A stretch of DNA of 64,000 nt, from the NCBI RefSeq assembly GCF_900107125.1, contig NZ_FNOU01000001.1, forward strand, positions 216,340-280,339. The letters run 5' to 3'. The translations under genes were made by a program, and so were the position numbers. This stretch comes from Eubacterium barkeri (GTDB taxonomy: Bacteria > Bacillota > Clostridia > Eubacteriales > Eubacteriaceae). The notes under the pieces are model-generated. The model saw only the letters and a list, made by a program, of their open reading frames with translations, was not told where the DNA came from and made no database searches. Within the stretch, counting starts at the first letter, position 1; every line of letters begins with the position of its first letter. This document shows, in pieces, positions 24,153 through 32,618 of the stretch.

Positions 24153-25337
24153 TTGGCAAAATTTAAATATAAAGCAAAAAACTTGGCATCCCAGGTCGTT
24201 ACTGGAACGATGGAAGCCCCGGATGCAACAGCGCTGCGCCGGCGTTTGCGGGAGCAGGACGAGTTCCTGTTAAGCAGTAAAGAGTTAGATGTTAAGAAAA
24301 CACCCTATAAATTAAAAAATATGGAGCTGGCGGATTTTTCCAGGCAAATGAACAGTATGCTTGATGCCGGGATTACCGTTGTCCGGGGGCTCGCCATTAT
24401 GAAGGAGCGGGACATTAAGCCCAAGGTGAAGGAGGTCTACGAGATTCTCTACACCGAAGTCCAAAAGGGAATTACCTTGTCCCAGGCCATGGAGGCCACT
24501 GGCGGATCCTTCCCCATGCTCATCATCAATATGTATCAGGCTGGAGAATCCAGCGGTCAGATGGCAGAAACCGCCCTGAAAATGGCGGATTATTATGAAA
24601 AGGAGCATCGCCTCCATACTAAAATTCGCAACGCCATGGTGTATCCTATTATTTTAGCGGTAGTAACGATCGCGGTGGTTATCCTTATTTTTACTTTGAT
24701 TTTACCCCAGTTTTTCAGCCTTTTTGAAGGGGTAGCCCTGCCAGCGATTACCCAGGTGATGATCAATATCTCAGGATTCATGGTCGATTATTGGATATGG
24801 GTGGTCATGGCCATCGTGGGGCTGTTTTTTCTGGGGCGCACCTTGCTGGAAACCCCTCCGGTGCGTTTGTCCTGGGATCAGTTTAAATTGTCTGTTCCTA
24901 AAATTGGGAAGCTGGTGGCCATTGTGTACACCGCCCGCTTTGCCAGGACCTTAAGCTCTCTGTACTCCAGCGGTTTATCCATGATCGGAGCCATGGAGAT
25001 TGGGGCCAGAATTGTGGGGAATGCCTATATCACCAGTCAGTTCCCCAAAGCCATTGATATGGTCCGTACCGGGGGAACCCTGGCGTCGGGCCTGGACACC
25101 ATCCGAGGCTTTGATAATAAGCTGATTTCTACGGTGTTTATCGGGGAAGAAACAGGGAACCTGGACGGATTGCTTGAATCGGTGGCCGATTCCTACGATT
25201 ACGAATCAGAAATGGCGATCCAGCGGATTGTAGCCTTTATTGAGCCCATTATGATTATTATTATGGCGGTCATCATTGGCAGTGTCATGCTCTCGGTGAT
25301 GATGCCGATTATGAGCTTATATCAAAACATCGGATAA
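24153..25337 (+). CDS. pilC: Type IV pilus inner-membrane platform protein
   Basis: 394 aa, TTG start at 24153 with AGAGAGG 8 nt upstream. Two T2SSF domains (about 60-185 and 260-385), each followed by membrane helices. FSRQMNSMLDAGITVVRGL and the later FARTLSSLYSSGLSMIGAMEI are the paired family motifs; FIEPIMIIIMAVIIGSVM is the last helix. It should dock the PilB and PilT ATPases, which are not in this window. Confidence 0.93.
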   Translation: MAKFKYKAKNLASQVVTGTMEAPDATALRRRLREQDEFLLSSKELDVKKTPYKLKNMELADFSRQMNSMLDAGITVVRGLAIMKERDIKPKVKEVYEILYTEVQKGITLSQAMEATGGSFPMLIINMYQAGESSGQMAETALKMADYYEKEHRLHTKIRNAMVYPIILAVVTIAVVILIFTLILPQFFSLFEGVALPAITQVMINISGFMVDYWIWVVMAIVGLFFLGRTLLETPPVRLSWDQFKLSVPKIGKLVAIVYTARFARTLSSLYSSGLSMIGAMEIGARIVGNAYITSQFPKAIDMVRTGGTLASGLDTIRGFDNKLISTVFIGEETGNLDGLLESVADSYDYESEMAIQRIVAFIEPIMIIIMAVIIGSVMLSVMMPIMSLYQNIG

Positions 25338-25346
25338 GGAGGAACC

Positions 25347-26852
25347 ATGCAAACATCATTATATTTCGCAGCAGACAGCTTACAAATCCTCCAGGGAGCA
25401 GGGAAGGGGAATACTCTTATTGTCGATAAATTCCTTAAAATTCCCATGGCCTCCGGTGGTCTGATCAATGGGGTTATTACCAACGAAGGGATTCTCCTGG
25501 ATGCCCTGGATCGTGCCCGGGAAGAGTACGATGTTGAGTTTAAAAATGTGCAGTTAATCATTAACACCAGCTTGGCCATTTATAAAAATATTCCAGTCCC
25601 CAAGTTAAAGCCCGGGGAGTTGGTTGAGCTGTGCCATCATGAGTTTGAGGATGCCCCCGGTTATGAGGATCTGATTATGGATTATAAGGGCATGTTGGGA
25701 AAGGGCGAAGCGACGAATATGTTTGCCGTGGCCTTGGAAAAGGGCGTGCTGGAAAGCTATATGCACCTTTTTGAAACCGCCGGCATCAAGCTTACCCGGA
25801 TCGATACTGCTCTGTCCGCTCTGGTGGATTATTTTGGGCAGACCCTGGATTTTCAGAGCCAGACCTTCGCCATCTATGTGATGGATGGCAATAACCTGCT
25901 GTACGCTCTGTTTGAAAATGGGCGCTATACCTTTTCCAGTCAGGCCCGGATGATGGCTGACCGGGGAACCGAGGCCTTTACTGCGGAGATGGCGGGCAAA
26001 ATCAGCTCCCTGGTACAGTTTAATAAAAGCCAAAAATCCCAGTATCCTTTGGAACGGGCCTATTTTACGGGGGTTACCCCTGGGGAGATCAAAAGCCTGA
26101 AGGCCTACACCCAGGATATGGAGGTGCTGTGTGAGCTGCTCCCCACCACCGATAATATCGTTGGGAAGCATGCTTTGGATGACCATTTCTTTTTAGACGA
26201 TGGCTTCCTCCCTACGGTAGGCAGTTTTGAGAAGAAGGACGCCATCAATCTCCTGCGGGCCTATAAAAAAGCAATGAATCCTCATAAGGGGATTGATATT
26301 CATAATAAGGCCGTTATTCCACCGCTGGTGCTATTGGGAATTTTTGTGGTGGGCTTTATCGGCTTTTTTATCATGGGGATGGTCATGCAGAAGCAAATTA
26401 AAGATTTGGATCAGTATATCAACGATGAGTCCAATGTTTCCATGTATGCCAAGGCCCAGAGTGTGGATACTGAGCTTGGGACTGTCCAGGCCGAGGCTAA
26501 AGCCTATGATGACACCCAGGCCGCCGAAGGCAGCTATCCCGCCTTTGATGGGGATAAGCTTTATCAGGTATTGTACTCTGGGGACGGTATTACCACCACC
26601 ACTGTGAGTCTCGATGCGAAGACCGGGGTATTATCCTATAGTGGCAGCGCCGGTAATGAGTACCAGGCTGCGAATTATGTGAATAATATTATTAACTCTG
26701 GCCTCTTTGCCAGTGTGGATTATCTGGGATATAGCTACAGTGCGGGGTCCACCGTATCCACCGGGACCACCAGCAGCACCGCCCAGGCGGCTGCTGCCCC
26801 ATCCTATAGCTTTACCTACACAGCGATTATGAAAGGAGGTGTGGGTCAATAA
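25347..26852 (+). CDS. PilM-PilN fusion protein
   Basis: 501 aa, AAGGAGG upstream. Residues 1-300 show an actin-like PilM fold (LYFAADSLQILQG at the start, an IINTSLAIYKNIPVPKL segment, IDTALSALVDYF, YVMDGNNLLYALFENGRY). One transmembrane helix (about 322-346) is followed by an extracytoplasmic coil and an alpha-beta PilN-like domain (about 350-480), with a Ser/Thr/Ala-rich stretch before the C-terminus. In most bacteria PilM (cytoplasmic) and PilN (membrane) are separate and PilM binds the PilN tail; here they are one chain. Overlaps pilO by one base (TAATG). Confidence 0.8.
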   Translation: MQTSLYFAADSLQILQGAGKGNTLIVDKFLKIPMASGGLINGVITNEGILLDALDRAREEYDVEFKNVQLIINTSLAIYKNIPVPKLKPGELVELCHHEFEDAPGYEDLIMDYKGMLGKGEATNMFAVALEKGVLESYMHLFETAGIKLTRIDTALSALVDYFGQTLDFQSQTFAIYVMDGNNLLYALFENGRYTFSSQARMMADRGTEAFTAEMAGKISSLVQFNKSQKSQYPLERAYFTGVTPGEIKSLKAYTQDMEVLCELLPTTDNIVGKHALDDHFFLDDGFLPTVGSFEKKDAINLLRAYKKAMNPHKGIDIHNKAVIPPLVLLGIFVVGFIGFFIMGMVMQKQIKDLDQYINDESNVSMYAKAQSVDTELGTVQAEAKAYDDTQAAEGSYPAFDGDKLYQVLYSGDGITTTTVSLDAKTGVLSYSGSAGNEYQAANYVNNIINSGLFASVDYLGYSYSAGSTVSTGTTSSTAQAAAAPSYSFTYTAIMKGGVGQ

Positions 26853-27745
26853 TGACAGCCATTCCTCCAGAAAAAAAGACAAAAACGGATGTGAAGGCCG
26901 AACAAGCCATCCGGAAAAAGCAGGAGCAGGCTAAAAAAGCTGCTGCTAAACGCCAGGCTCAGGCTAAAAAGCAGGCCCTGGCCGCCCAGAAAAAGGCGGA
27001 AAAGCCACCGAAGAAGCCCTTAAAAGAGATAATCAATGAGAAATTTCCCAGTCTGAACTATGAATTCACCAAGCGGGAAAAAACCCTGCTGTATATCTTA
27101 GGGATGTTCCTCATGGTCATGGGGATCTTCTTCTTAGTGCTGATGCCCGGGCTTAACCGATACCAGGATTTATCCGCTCAGAAGGATGAACGCCGGCAGA
27201 CCAAGGAGAAAATGACACTTTCCATCAGTACCCTGGCGGCCAACCAAACCGCTTTGGATAACACCCGGGTGGCCCTTTCCACTAAAAAGGAGAGTTTTGC
27301 CCAGCAGATGAACAACGCCCAGCTGGATAGCTTTGTCACCAGTTTTGTGGTGAATAATGGCCTGACCCCTCAGAGCCTGTCCATTGACAGTCTGAGTGCT
27401 TCACCCCTGGCCACCTATTCCCCCGGCAGTACCGGAGAAAACACCACCACCTCCGGGGATATTGAAAGCGGCAGTACCACCACCAGCACCACCGGGGACA
27501 GCACCACCACCAGCGTGGCCCAGACCAGCGCCAGCGGGGTGGTCATTGGTACGGTTACCGTCAGTTTTAAAGGCGGCGCGGATGGTCTGATGAGCCTGCT
27601 CAGCAACGCCAATGCCCGGACGGATATCCAGGTCATGGCCAGCGACTACACCGTCGCCCAGCAAACCGGCAGCGTCACCCTGAACGTCTACATGAGCTAT
27701 GAAAGCGGGCGGCTTCAGGCGGTGAAGCAAACGGAAGCCAAGTAA
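26852..27745 (+). CDS. PilO-like pilus assembly protein
   Basis: 297 aa. A long Lys/Ala/Gln-rich cytoplasmic tail (1-57), one membrane helix (78-98), a coiled coil (about 105-155), a Ser/Thr-rich insert (195-225) and a ferredoxin-like terminal domain (VVIGTVTVSFKGGADGLMSLLSN). The architecture and position after PilMN identify it as PilO. Start codon overlaps the stop of PilMN. Last gene before the Fic cassette. Confidence 0.78.
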   Translation: MTAIPPEKKTKTDVKAEQAIRKKQEQAKKAAAKRQAQAKKQALAAQKKAEKPPKKPLKEIINEKFPSLNYEFTKREKTLLYILGMFLMVMGIFFLVLMPGLNRYQDLSAQKDERRQTKEKMTLSISTLAANQTALDNTRVALSTKKESFAQQMNNAQLDSFVTSFVVNNGLTPQSLSIDSLSASPLATYSPGSTGENTTTSGDIESGSTTTSTTGDSTTTSVAQTSASGVVIGTVTVSFKGGADGLMSLLSNANARTDIQVMASDYTVAQQTGSVTLNVYMSYESGRLQAVKQTEAK

Positions 27746-27771
27746 AGGGAAAATTGGGATTAAATAATTTA

Positions 27772-27886
27772 TAATCAAGGAAAACGCCATTTCCTTGATT
27801 AAGAAATTCCTTATTCAAGCAACAAACGGTTTCACTTGAATAAGGAAGGCTCTAATCCGGGAAATGGGAAAATGTTGGAATAAGGA
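27772..27886. repeat. Direct repeat, left copy, flanking the Fic gene (115 bp)
   Basis: Nearly identical to 29065-29178, with only a few substitutions and short indels. Contains two inverted repeats: AATCAAGGAAA...TTTCCTTGATT and ATTCAAG...CTTGAAT. Lies between pilO and fic. Confidence 0.92.
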
Positions 27887-27908
27887 TTTAATGCAAAGGA
27901 AGGATTCG

Positions 27909-29045
27909 ATGCAGCGTCTAGAAAATTATCAGTCAGGAAAATACCGGAATCAAGGCGATTTTAAATCATTTATTCCTTCCGGTATCAATAAAAAATGGAC
28001 ATGGTCTGATATCGAATTAAATTATCTGCTCGCTCAGGCCAATAAAGAATTAGGTGGATTAAATACCTATTCTGAACTCATTCCGGATATTGACATATAT
28101 GTGCGAATGCATATCCGGGTAGAAGCCAATAAATCCAATCGGATTGAAGGCACAAGAACCAGTATCCAGGAAGATATGATGGGTATAGAGGAAGTGTCGC
28201 CTGAAAAACGTGATGATGTCCAGGAAGTCAATAATTACATCAACGCTATGAATCATGGTGTAACACGAATTATCCAAGACGACTTTCCTTTTACCAGTCG
28301 GTTACTTTGTGAAATGCACGAAATCTTGTTACAAGGTGTCAGGGGAGAGCACAAAACACCCGGTGAATTTAGACGCTCTCAGAATTTTATTGGGGGTTCC
28401 ATGCCATCCAATGCAATCTATGTGCCACCATCTATGGTGGACATGCCGGAATTAATGGGTGACCTTGATAAATTTATGAATCAAATAGAAGGAATACCGG
28501 AGCTTATCAAAATTGCCATGATTCATTATCAATTTGAATCCATTCATCCCTTTCTGGATGGTAATGGACGTATTGGCCGTTTAACAATCCCACTTTATCT
28601 GTTATCTAAAAAAGAGCTGCAAACACCTTGCTTTTACATTAGCGATTATTTTGAGAGGAATCGAATCGAATATTACGATCGATTACAAAACGTACGCCAA
28701 CAAAACGATATGGTCGGGTGGATTAAATTCTTTTTAAAAGGAGCTATCGAAACAGCGCAAACTGCACGGCTTAAGTTTAAAAACGCAGTTGATCAGGTGA
28801 ATATCTATCAAAACTACTTGCTATCGAAGCGTACATCCGTGGAATCCCAGCGTAAAATATTAGAAGCTCTCTACAAAAATCCAGTAGCATCCGTTAGTGA
28901 TTTATGTACCTGGACCCAGTTAAGTGCTCAAACCATTAATACAACAGTAAAAACACTCCGCGATGATGGAATCCTTCAAGAAGTTACCGGAAATAAACGG
29001 AATCGTATTTTTGTTTTAAAGGATTATTTGATGATCTTTGGATAA
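27909..29045 (+). CDS. Fic-family AMP-transferase with C-terminal winged helix
   Basis: 378 aa from the ATG at 27909 (AAGGAAGG 5-6 nt upstream; an in-frame ATG at 27891 is weaker). A Fic/DOC_N domain is followed by the Fic core with the canonical HPFLDGNGRIGR (213-224). The inhibitory helix motif SNRIEG (76-81) precedes it, a class II autoinhibited Fic; its Glu80 would block ATP until released. A winged helix-turn-helix (about 305-370) may bind DNA or regulate its own gene. Fic enzymes AMPylate Ser/Thr/Tyr of target proteins. The gene interrupts the pilus operon and sits between direct repeats; its AT-rich composition differs from its neighbours, which suggests transfer. Confidence 0.92.
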   Translation: MQRLENYQSGKYRNQGDFKSFIPSGINKKWTWSDIELNYLLAQANKELGGLNTYSELIPDIDIYVRMHIRVEANKSNRIEGTRTSIQEDMMGIEEVSPEKRDDVQEVNNYINAMNHGVTRIIQDDFPFTSRLLCEMHEILLQGVRGEHKTPGEFRRSQNFIGGSMPSNAIYVPPSMVDMPELMGDLDKFMNQIEGIPELIKIAMIHYQFESIHPFLDGNGRIGRLTIPLYLLSKKELQTPCFYISDYFERNRIEYYDRLQNVRQQNDMVGWIKFFLKGAIETAQTARLKFKNAVDQVNIYQNYLLSKRTSVESQRKILEALYKNPVASVSDLCTWTQLSAQTINTTVKTLRDDGILQEVTGNKRNRIFVLKDYLMIFG

Positions 29046-29064
29046 ACGTAAAATGAGAAAGCCT

Positions 29065-29178
29065 TAATCAAGGAAAACGCCATTTCCTTGATTAAGAAAT
29101 TTCTTATTCAAGCAACAAACGGTTTCACTTGAATAAGGAAGGCTCTAATCCGGAAAATGGAAAATGTTGGATTAAGGA
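29065..29178. repeat. Direct repeat, right copy, flanking the Fic gene (114 bp)
   Basis: Second copy of 27772-27886, same orientation. Together they enclose the Fic gene with 22 and 19 bp to spare, so the repeat pair delimits the cassette exactly. No transposase or integrase is present. Confidence 0.92.
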
Positions 29179-29210
29179 CAACTTTAGAATAATGTGAAAG
29201 GAGCGCGACA

Positions 29211-30263
29211 ATGGGAACACACTTACGAAAACTCATGGCTAGAAATAATGGGATGACGCTGGTGGAGGTCATTGTCGCGCTTCTTTTGTTTTCAATGGTG
29301 TTTTTGATTTTGCTTTATGGGATTAACTCGGCGCTGAAGGTGATGGGGAATGCCCAGGCCATTAATAATGCCACCCAGAGTAATGTGAGCAAGCTGGAGA
29401 GCTTAGGGTCCTCTCTGGAAGCTGAAGGGGCAACCTTGACCAATCTTGGGGATAAACTGACCATTGATGGAAAGGCCATTGCAGGGACTTTTAAGGTGGC
29501 CACGACGAAGAAATCCAATGATCAGACGGATTTGTCCTTAACTCTGTTTCAGCCAGGGACACCGCGGAGTACACCGCCATTGCCATCGGTTATGCCTAAC
29601 CCGGCGGCACCGGGGAATGGGTGGCCGCCCTATGTGCCAAAACCAGAAAATGCAGAGAGTTTGAAGAGTAACACAGATACCTATAATCATTTAGGCGATA
29701 AATTAACATCAACAGCTTATGATCGGATTGTTATTACCGATTCGGTCACTGGAAATATTAATGGCAGTGTGCCGCAGCTATTTTTGACAGGATCTCCAGC
29801 CATTAATTTGGCTCAAAACAAAAAAGTAGATATCAGTGCGAATTTTTTATATATTTCAGGGGATTTATACGGAACGAACGCAGGAAATTCGGATAACTCA
29901 ACAACTTTTATAATTTCGTCGAAAGGCACGAATAATCAAGAAAAGGCTTTAGTTTATTTTAGCAAAGACATAACCATCAAACTTACTTCAACAAATAATA
30001 AGGGCGAATTATCAGGAAGCATAAAACAAGGATATTATCTCCTTCCTGCACCAGAAAAAGACGGCTTTAATCTTTTCAGTATTTTATCAGATGAGACGGT
30101 AAAACCGAATTTCTCAAAAAAGGTTACAGAAGGTGGATATTACTATGATTTGCAAGATTCTGAATGTTTAGCTCAATTAAAAACAGAGTTAATCAATCGT
30201 GATATCAAGCTTGAAAACGCCAATGACAGCAATGCCTGGATTAACCCCAGTGATTTACAATAG
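29211..30263 (+). CDS. Minor pilin, PilV-like
   Basis: 350 aa, AAAGGAG upstream. Leader ends at Gly14; mature start MTLVEVIVALLLFSMVF with Glu at +5. A long head contains a Pro-rich segment (about 115-145) and beta-rich AT-rich coding sequence after about base 29,680. Large for a PilV. Lies first in the minor-pilin set after the Fic cassette, 15 bp before the next gene. Confidence 0.78.
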   Translation: MGTHLRKLMARNNGMTLVEVIVALLLFSMVFLILLYGINSALKVMGNAQAINNATQSNVSKLESLGSSLEAEGATLTNLGDKLTIDGKAIAGTFKVATTKKSNDQTDLSLTLFQPGTPRSTPPLPSVMPNPAAPGNGWPPYVPKPENAESLKSNTDTYNHLGDKLTSTAYDRIVITDSVTGNINGSVPQLFLTGSPAINLAQNKKVDISANFLYISGDLYGTNAGNSDNSTTFIISSKGTNNQEKALVYFSKDITIKLTSTNNKGELSGSIKQGYYLLPAPEKDGFNLFSILSDETVKPNFSKKVTEGGYYYDLQDSECLAQLKTELINRDIKLENANDSNAWINPSDLQ

Positions 30264-30277
30264 GAGGGGGACGTACG

Positions 30278-31423
30278 ATGAAACAAAAGCTAAACAGTAC
30301 TGCGGGTTCCGCCCTCATCTGGGTTCTCGTCCTCTGTATCATCTTCGCCATTCTGGGCACTGCCATCGCCTGGGTGGCCCTCTCCATGAACAAGCGCAGC
30401 GTGACCAATTATGTGCTCCGGCAGGATTATTTCACCTCCCGGTCGGCGCTGGATACCTGTATGAATGAGCTGAATGGATTGGCGGAGGATCAAAGCTACA
30501 ATAACTCTTTTAACGCATACTTGAATGCGAATCTGGTGAACGGCAATAAAAAAATCGTCATTACCGATTTCTTTGGAACGGCGGGGGCGACGAAACCTCA
30601 GATTAAGAATATGGGAAAATGTACAGTAGATGGGAACTACAGCAAGGGAATCATCACCCTGAATGCAGTGACTGGCACCGCCAGCGAAGGGAAGGTCAGT
30701 CTCACCGCCTATCGCAAAGTGGATGATAAAAACTTATACTGGCCCAATGCCCGCTGGGCGGTGGAGCTGCCGGTTAGTAATGATAAATTCACCGTCGGTG
30801 GGGATGACCCCAATTTTAAGGACGAAGATAACGTGGTGAAGGATGTGGCCATTTATAAGGTGACCACCAATCAAACGGGAACTCTGGAGATCACCAAGGA
30901 CGTTAAAACTGAAAAAAAAGCCATTTTTATCTACGTCCAGCCCGGGGTAACCCTGACCATAAATAATATCACCGTGAGCAATCCGGTGGGTGTGGCATCA
31001 AAGTCGTATAACTCGGTGGAGGCCTGGTTTGATGGTGGAGACACTAGCGATTGGAACACCTACTACGGTCCGGATATCTTTATCTTCTTACAGGGAACCG
31101 AAACCCAAAATGCGACCCTTGCTTTCAGTAAAAATCTGAGTACCACCGGTAAGGATATCCCCTATCCGCTGTATGTTTCAGGCTCGGGGGCAACCACCGC
31201 AGGGGTCACCGGACCAGAGGGGAGCAGTAAGACCCTGGTCTATGGCATCCACAATGCGGGTAGCAACACTGTGGACTTTAATAAGGAAAAGGATCAGGTA
31301 CCTGCCCGGCTGCCCATCAGTGGGTACGCCTATGCCGGTGTGCTGGCGACTGGAAATGAAACAGGATTAAAAGCCAGCCAATGGACGGTGCAGTCCTATA
31401 CCAATGGGAGTGATACGCCATGA
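30278..31423 (+). CDS. Minor pilin, PilX/GspK-like
   Basis: 381 aa, AGGAGGGGG upstream. Leader ending at Gly10, hydrophobic SALIWVLVLCIIFAILGTAIAW, without the usual Glu at +5, as in GspK/PilX tip pilins. SRSALDTCMNEL helix, then a large extracellular beta-rich head. Overlaps the next gene by 4 nt (ATGA). Confidence 0.72.
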   Translation: MKQKLNSTAGSALIWVLVLCIIFAILGTAIAWVALSMNKRSVTNYVLRQDYFTSRSALDTCMNELNGLAEDQSYNNSFNAYLNANLVNGNKKIVITDFFGTAGATKPQIKNMGKCTVDGNYSKGIITLNAVTGTASEGKVSLTAYRKVDDKNLYWPNARWAVELPVSNDKFTVGGDDPNFKDEDNVVKDVAIYKVTTNQTGTLEITKDVKTEKKAIFIYVQPGVTLTINNITVSNPVGVASKSYNSVEAWFDGGDTSDWNTYYGPDIFIFLQGTETQNATLAFSKNLSTTGKDIPYPLYVSGSGATTAGVTGPEGSSKTLVYGIHNAGSNTVDFNKEKDQVPARLPISGYAYAGVLATGNETGLKASQWTVQSYTNGSDTP

Positions 31424-32601
31424 GGAAACCCTACAAGCAGACCCATAAATCTCAGGACGGCTTTACCCTGGTGGAAATCATCGTCACCCTGGTGATTTTA
31501 TCCCTGGTTCTCACCGTTGCGGGAACGACCTACCTTTACGGTGTGCGGATGTACACCCAGACTGAGGTTAAGAATACCGAGAAGTACGTCGGGGATAATG
31601 TCTATAAATACATGCAGCAAAAAATCACCTATGCCACCAAGCTGGAAGTCCGCCCTAACCGCACCGACGATAAAAGCTATCAAAAGTATATGGCAAATAT
31701 CAAGGACAATACCCGGGTGGAGGATTCGGGTACCGGGTATCTCTATTTTGGGGATTATGATCAGGGTACCCAGGAAAACGTCCTGGGCGAAAAATTCTAT
31801 GGCAGCTATACCATAAAGTATCAGGTGACCCTGCCAAAGGCCACCAAAGAGGGAGATGAGAATACAGCGGTGGAAAATCTCCTGGACCTGACCGTCATGG
31901 TCTACGACCAGCAAGGCCAGGAAGTGTATCAAACTGAGGGGCGGATTAAAAACCTGAATTGCAATCTGACTGTAGAAGGAGAGCGTGGGATGGCCCATAC
32001 GAACCCCTTGATTGTCTATAATGATACGGCACAACAGGAAATCGATCCCGCCATGGCCATCGCCAACCAGCTGAGGACGGAATATATTAATTTGTACACC
32101 TGCATTGTTGAAAGTTCCACAGTGGACCAAATTGAAGCAAAATATCCGGGATGGAAAGAACTGACAAAAGACTTATCGGTTTATTTTAAGACAAATCCGA
32201 ACAATGATAATATTTTGAAATATTTATTTCAGTATAAATATCACAGCGAATGGCCAAAATTCCCACAACCACAGGATAATAAGCTTGAAAAATATCCAGA
32301 AATAAAGAATTTTTACTATCCAACAGTAACAAAATCATTATATATGCGGCCATATTGTGGTGTGATGAGTACAACGGATGCAGCATTAGCGGGGAAAAAC
32401 ACCTTTGTTTTTGTAAGTCCAAATAATGCGGCGACAGGGTGGGCCGATATATATTTTATCATTGATTGTCAAAGCGGTACCATGTATGCATCAACAAAAG
32501 TTTCGAGTGGAAAAATCGCAGGCAATGCTTTTGTGGTGAATCAGGAATGGGTTAAAACTTTGGAAGAACTTAAAGGTACGGGCTGGAAGATTTTTGAATA
32601 A
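31420..32601 (+). CDS. Minor pilin, PilW/GspJ-like
   Basis: 393 aa. Leader to Gly14, then FTLVEIIVTLVILSLVLTVAG with Glu at +5 and the typical YLYGVRMYTQTEV continuation. The C-terminal third is AT-rich with a head domain of unknown fold. With the PilV-like and PilX-like proteins it probably forms the initiating tip complex that primes pilus assembly. Confidence 0.77.
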   Translation: MRKPYKQTHKSQDGFTLVEIIVTLVILSLVLTVAGTTYLYGVRMYTQTEVKNTEKYVGDNVYKYMQQKITYATKLEVRPNRTDDKSYQKYMANIKDNTRVEDSGTGYLYFGDYDQGTQENVLGEKFYGSYTIKYQVTLPKATKEGDENTAVENLLDLTVMVYDQQGQEVYQTEGRIKNLNCNLTVEGERGMAHTNPLIVYNDTAQQEIDPAMAIANQLRTEYINLYTCIVESSTVDQIEAKYPGWKELTKDLSVYFKTNPNNDNILKYLFQYKYHSEWPKFPQPQDNKLEKYPEIKNFYYPTVTKSLYMRPYCGVMSTTDAALAGKNTFVFVSPNNAATGWADIYFIIDCQSGTMYASTKVSSGKIAGNAFVVNQEWVKTLEELKGTGWKIFE

Positions 32602-32618
32602 GGGAAAAGGGGAGCGGT

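Noticed and set aside
27772..29178. Insertion sequence around fic
   Set aside because: The flanking repeats are direct, not terminal inverted repeats, and no transposase is encoded; described as repeats and a possible cassette instead.
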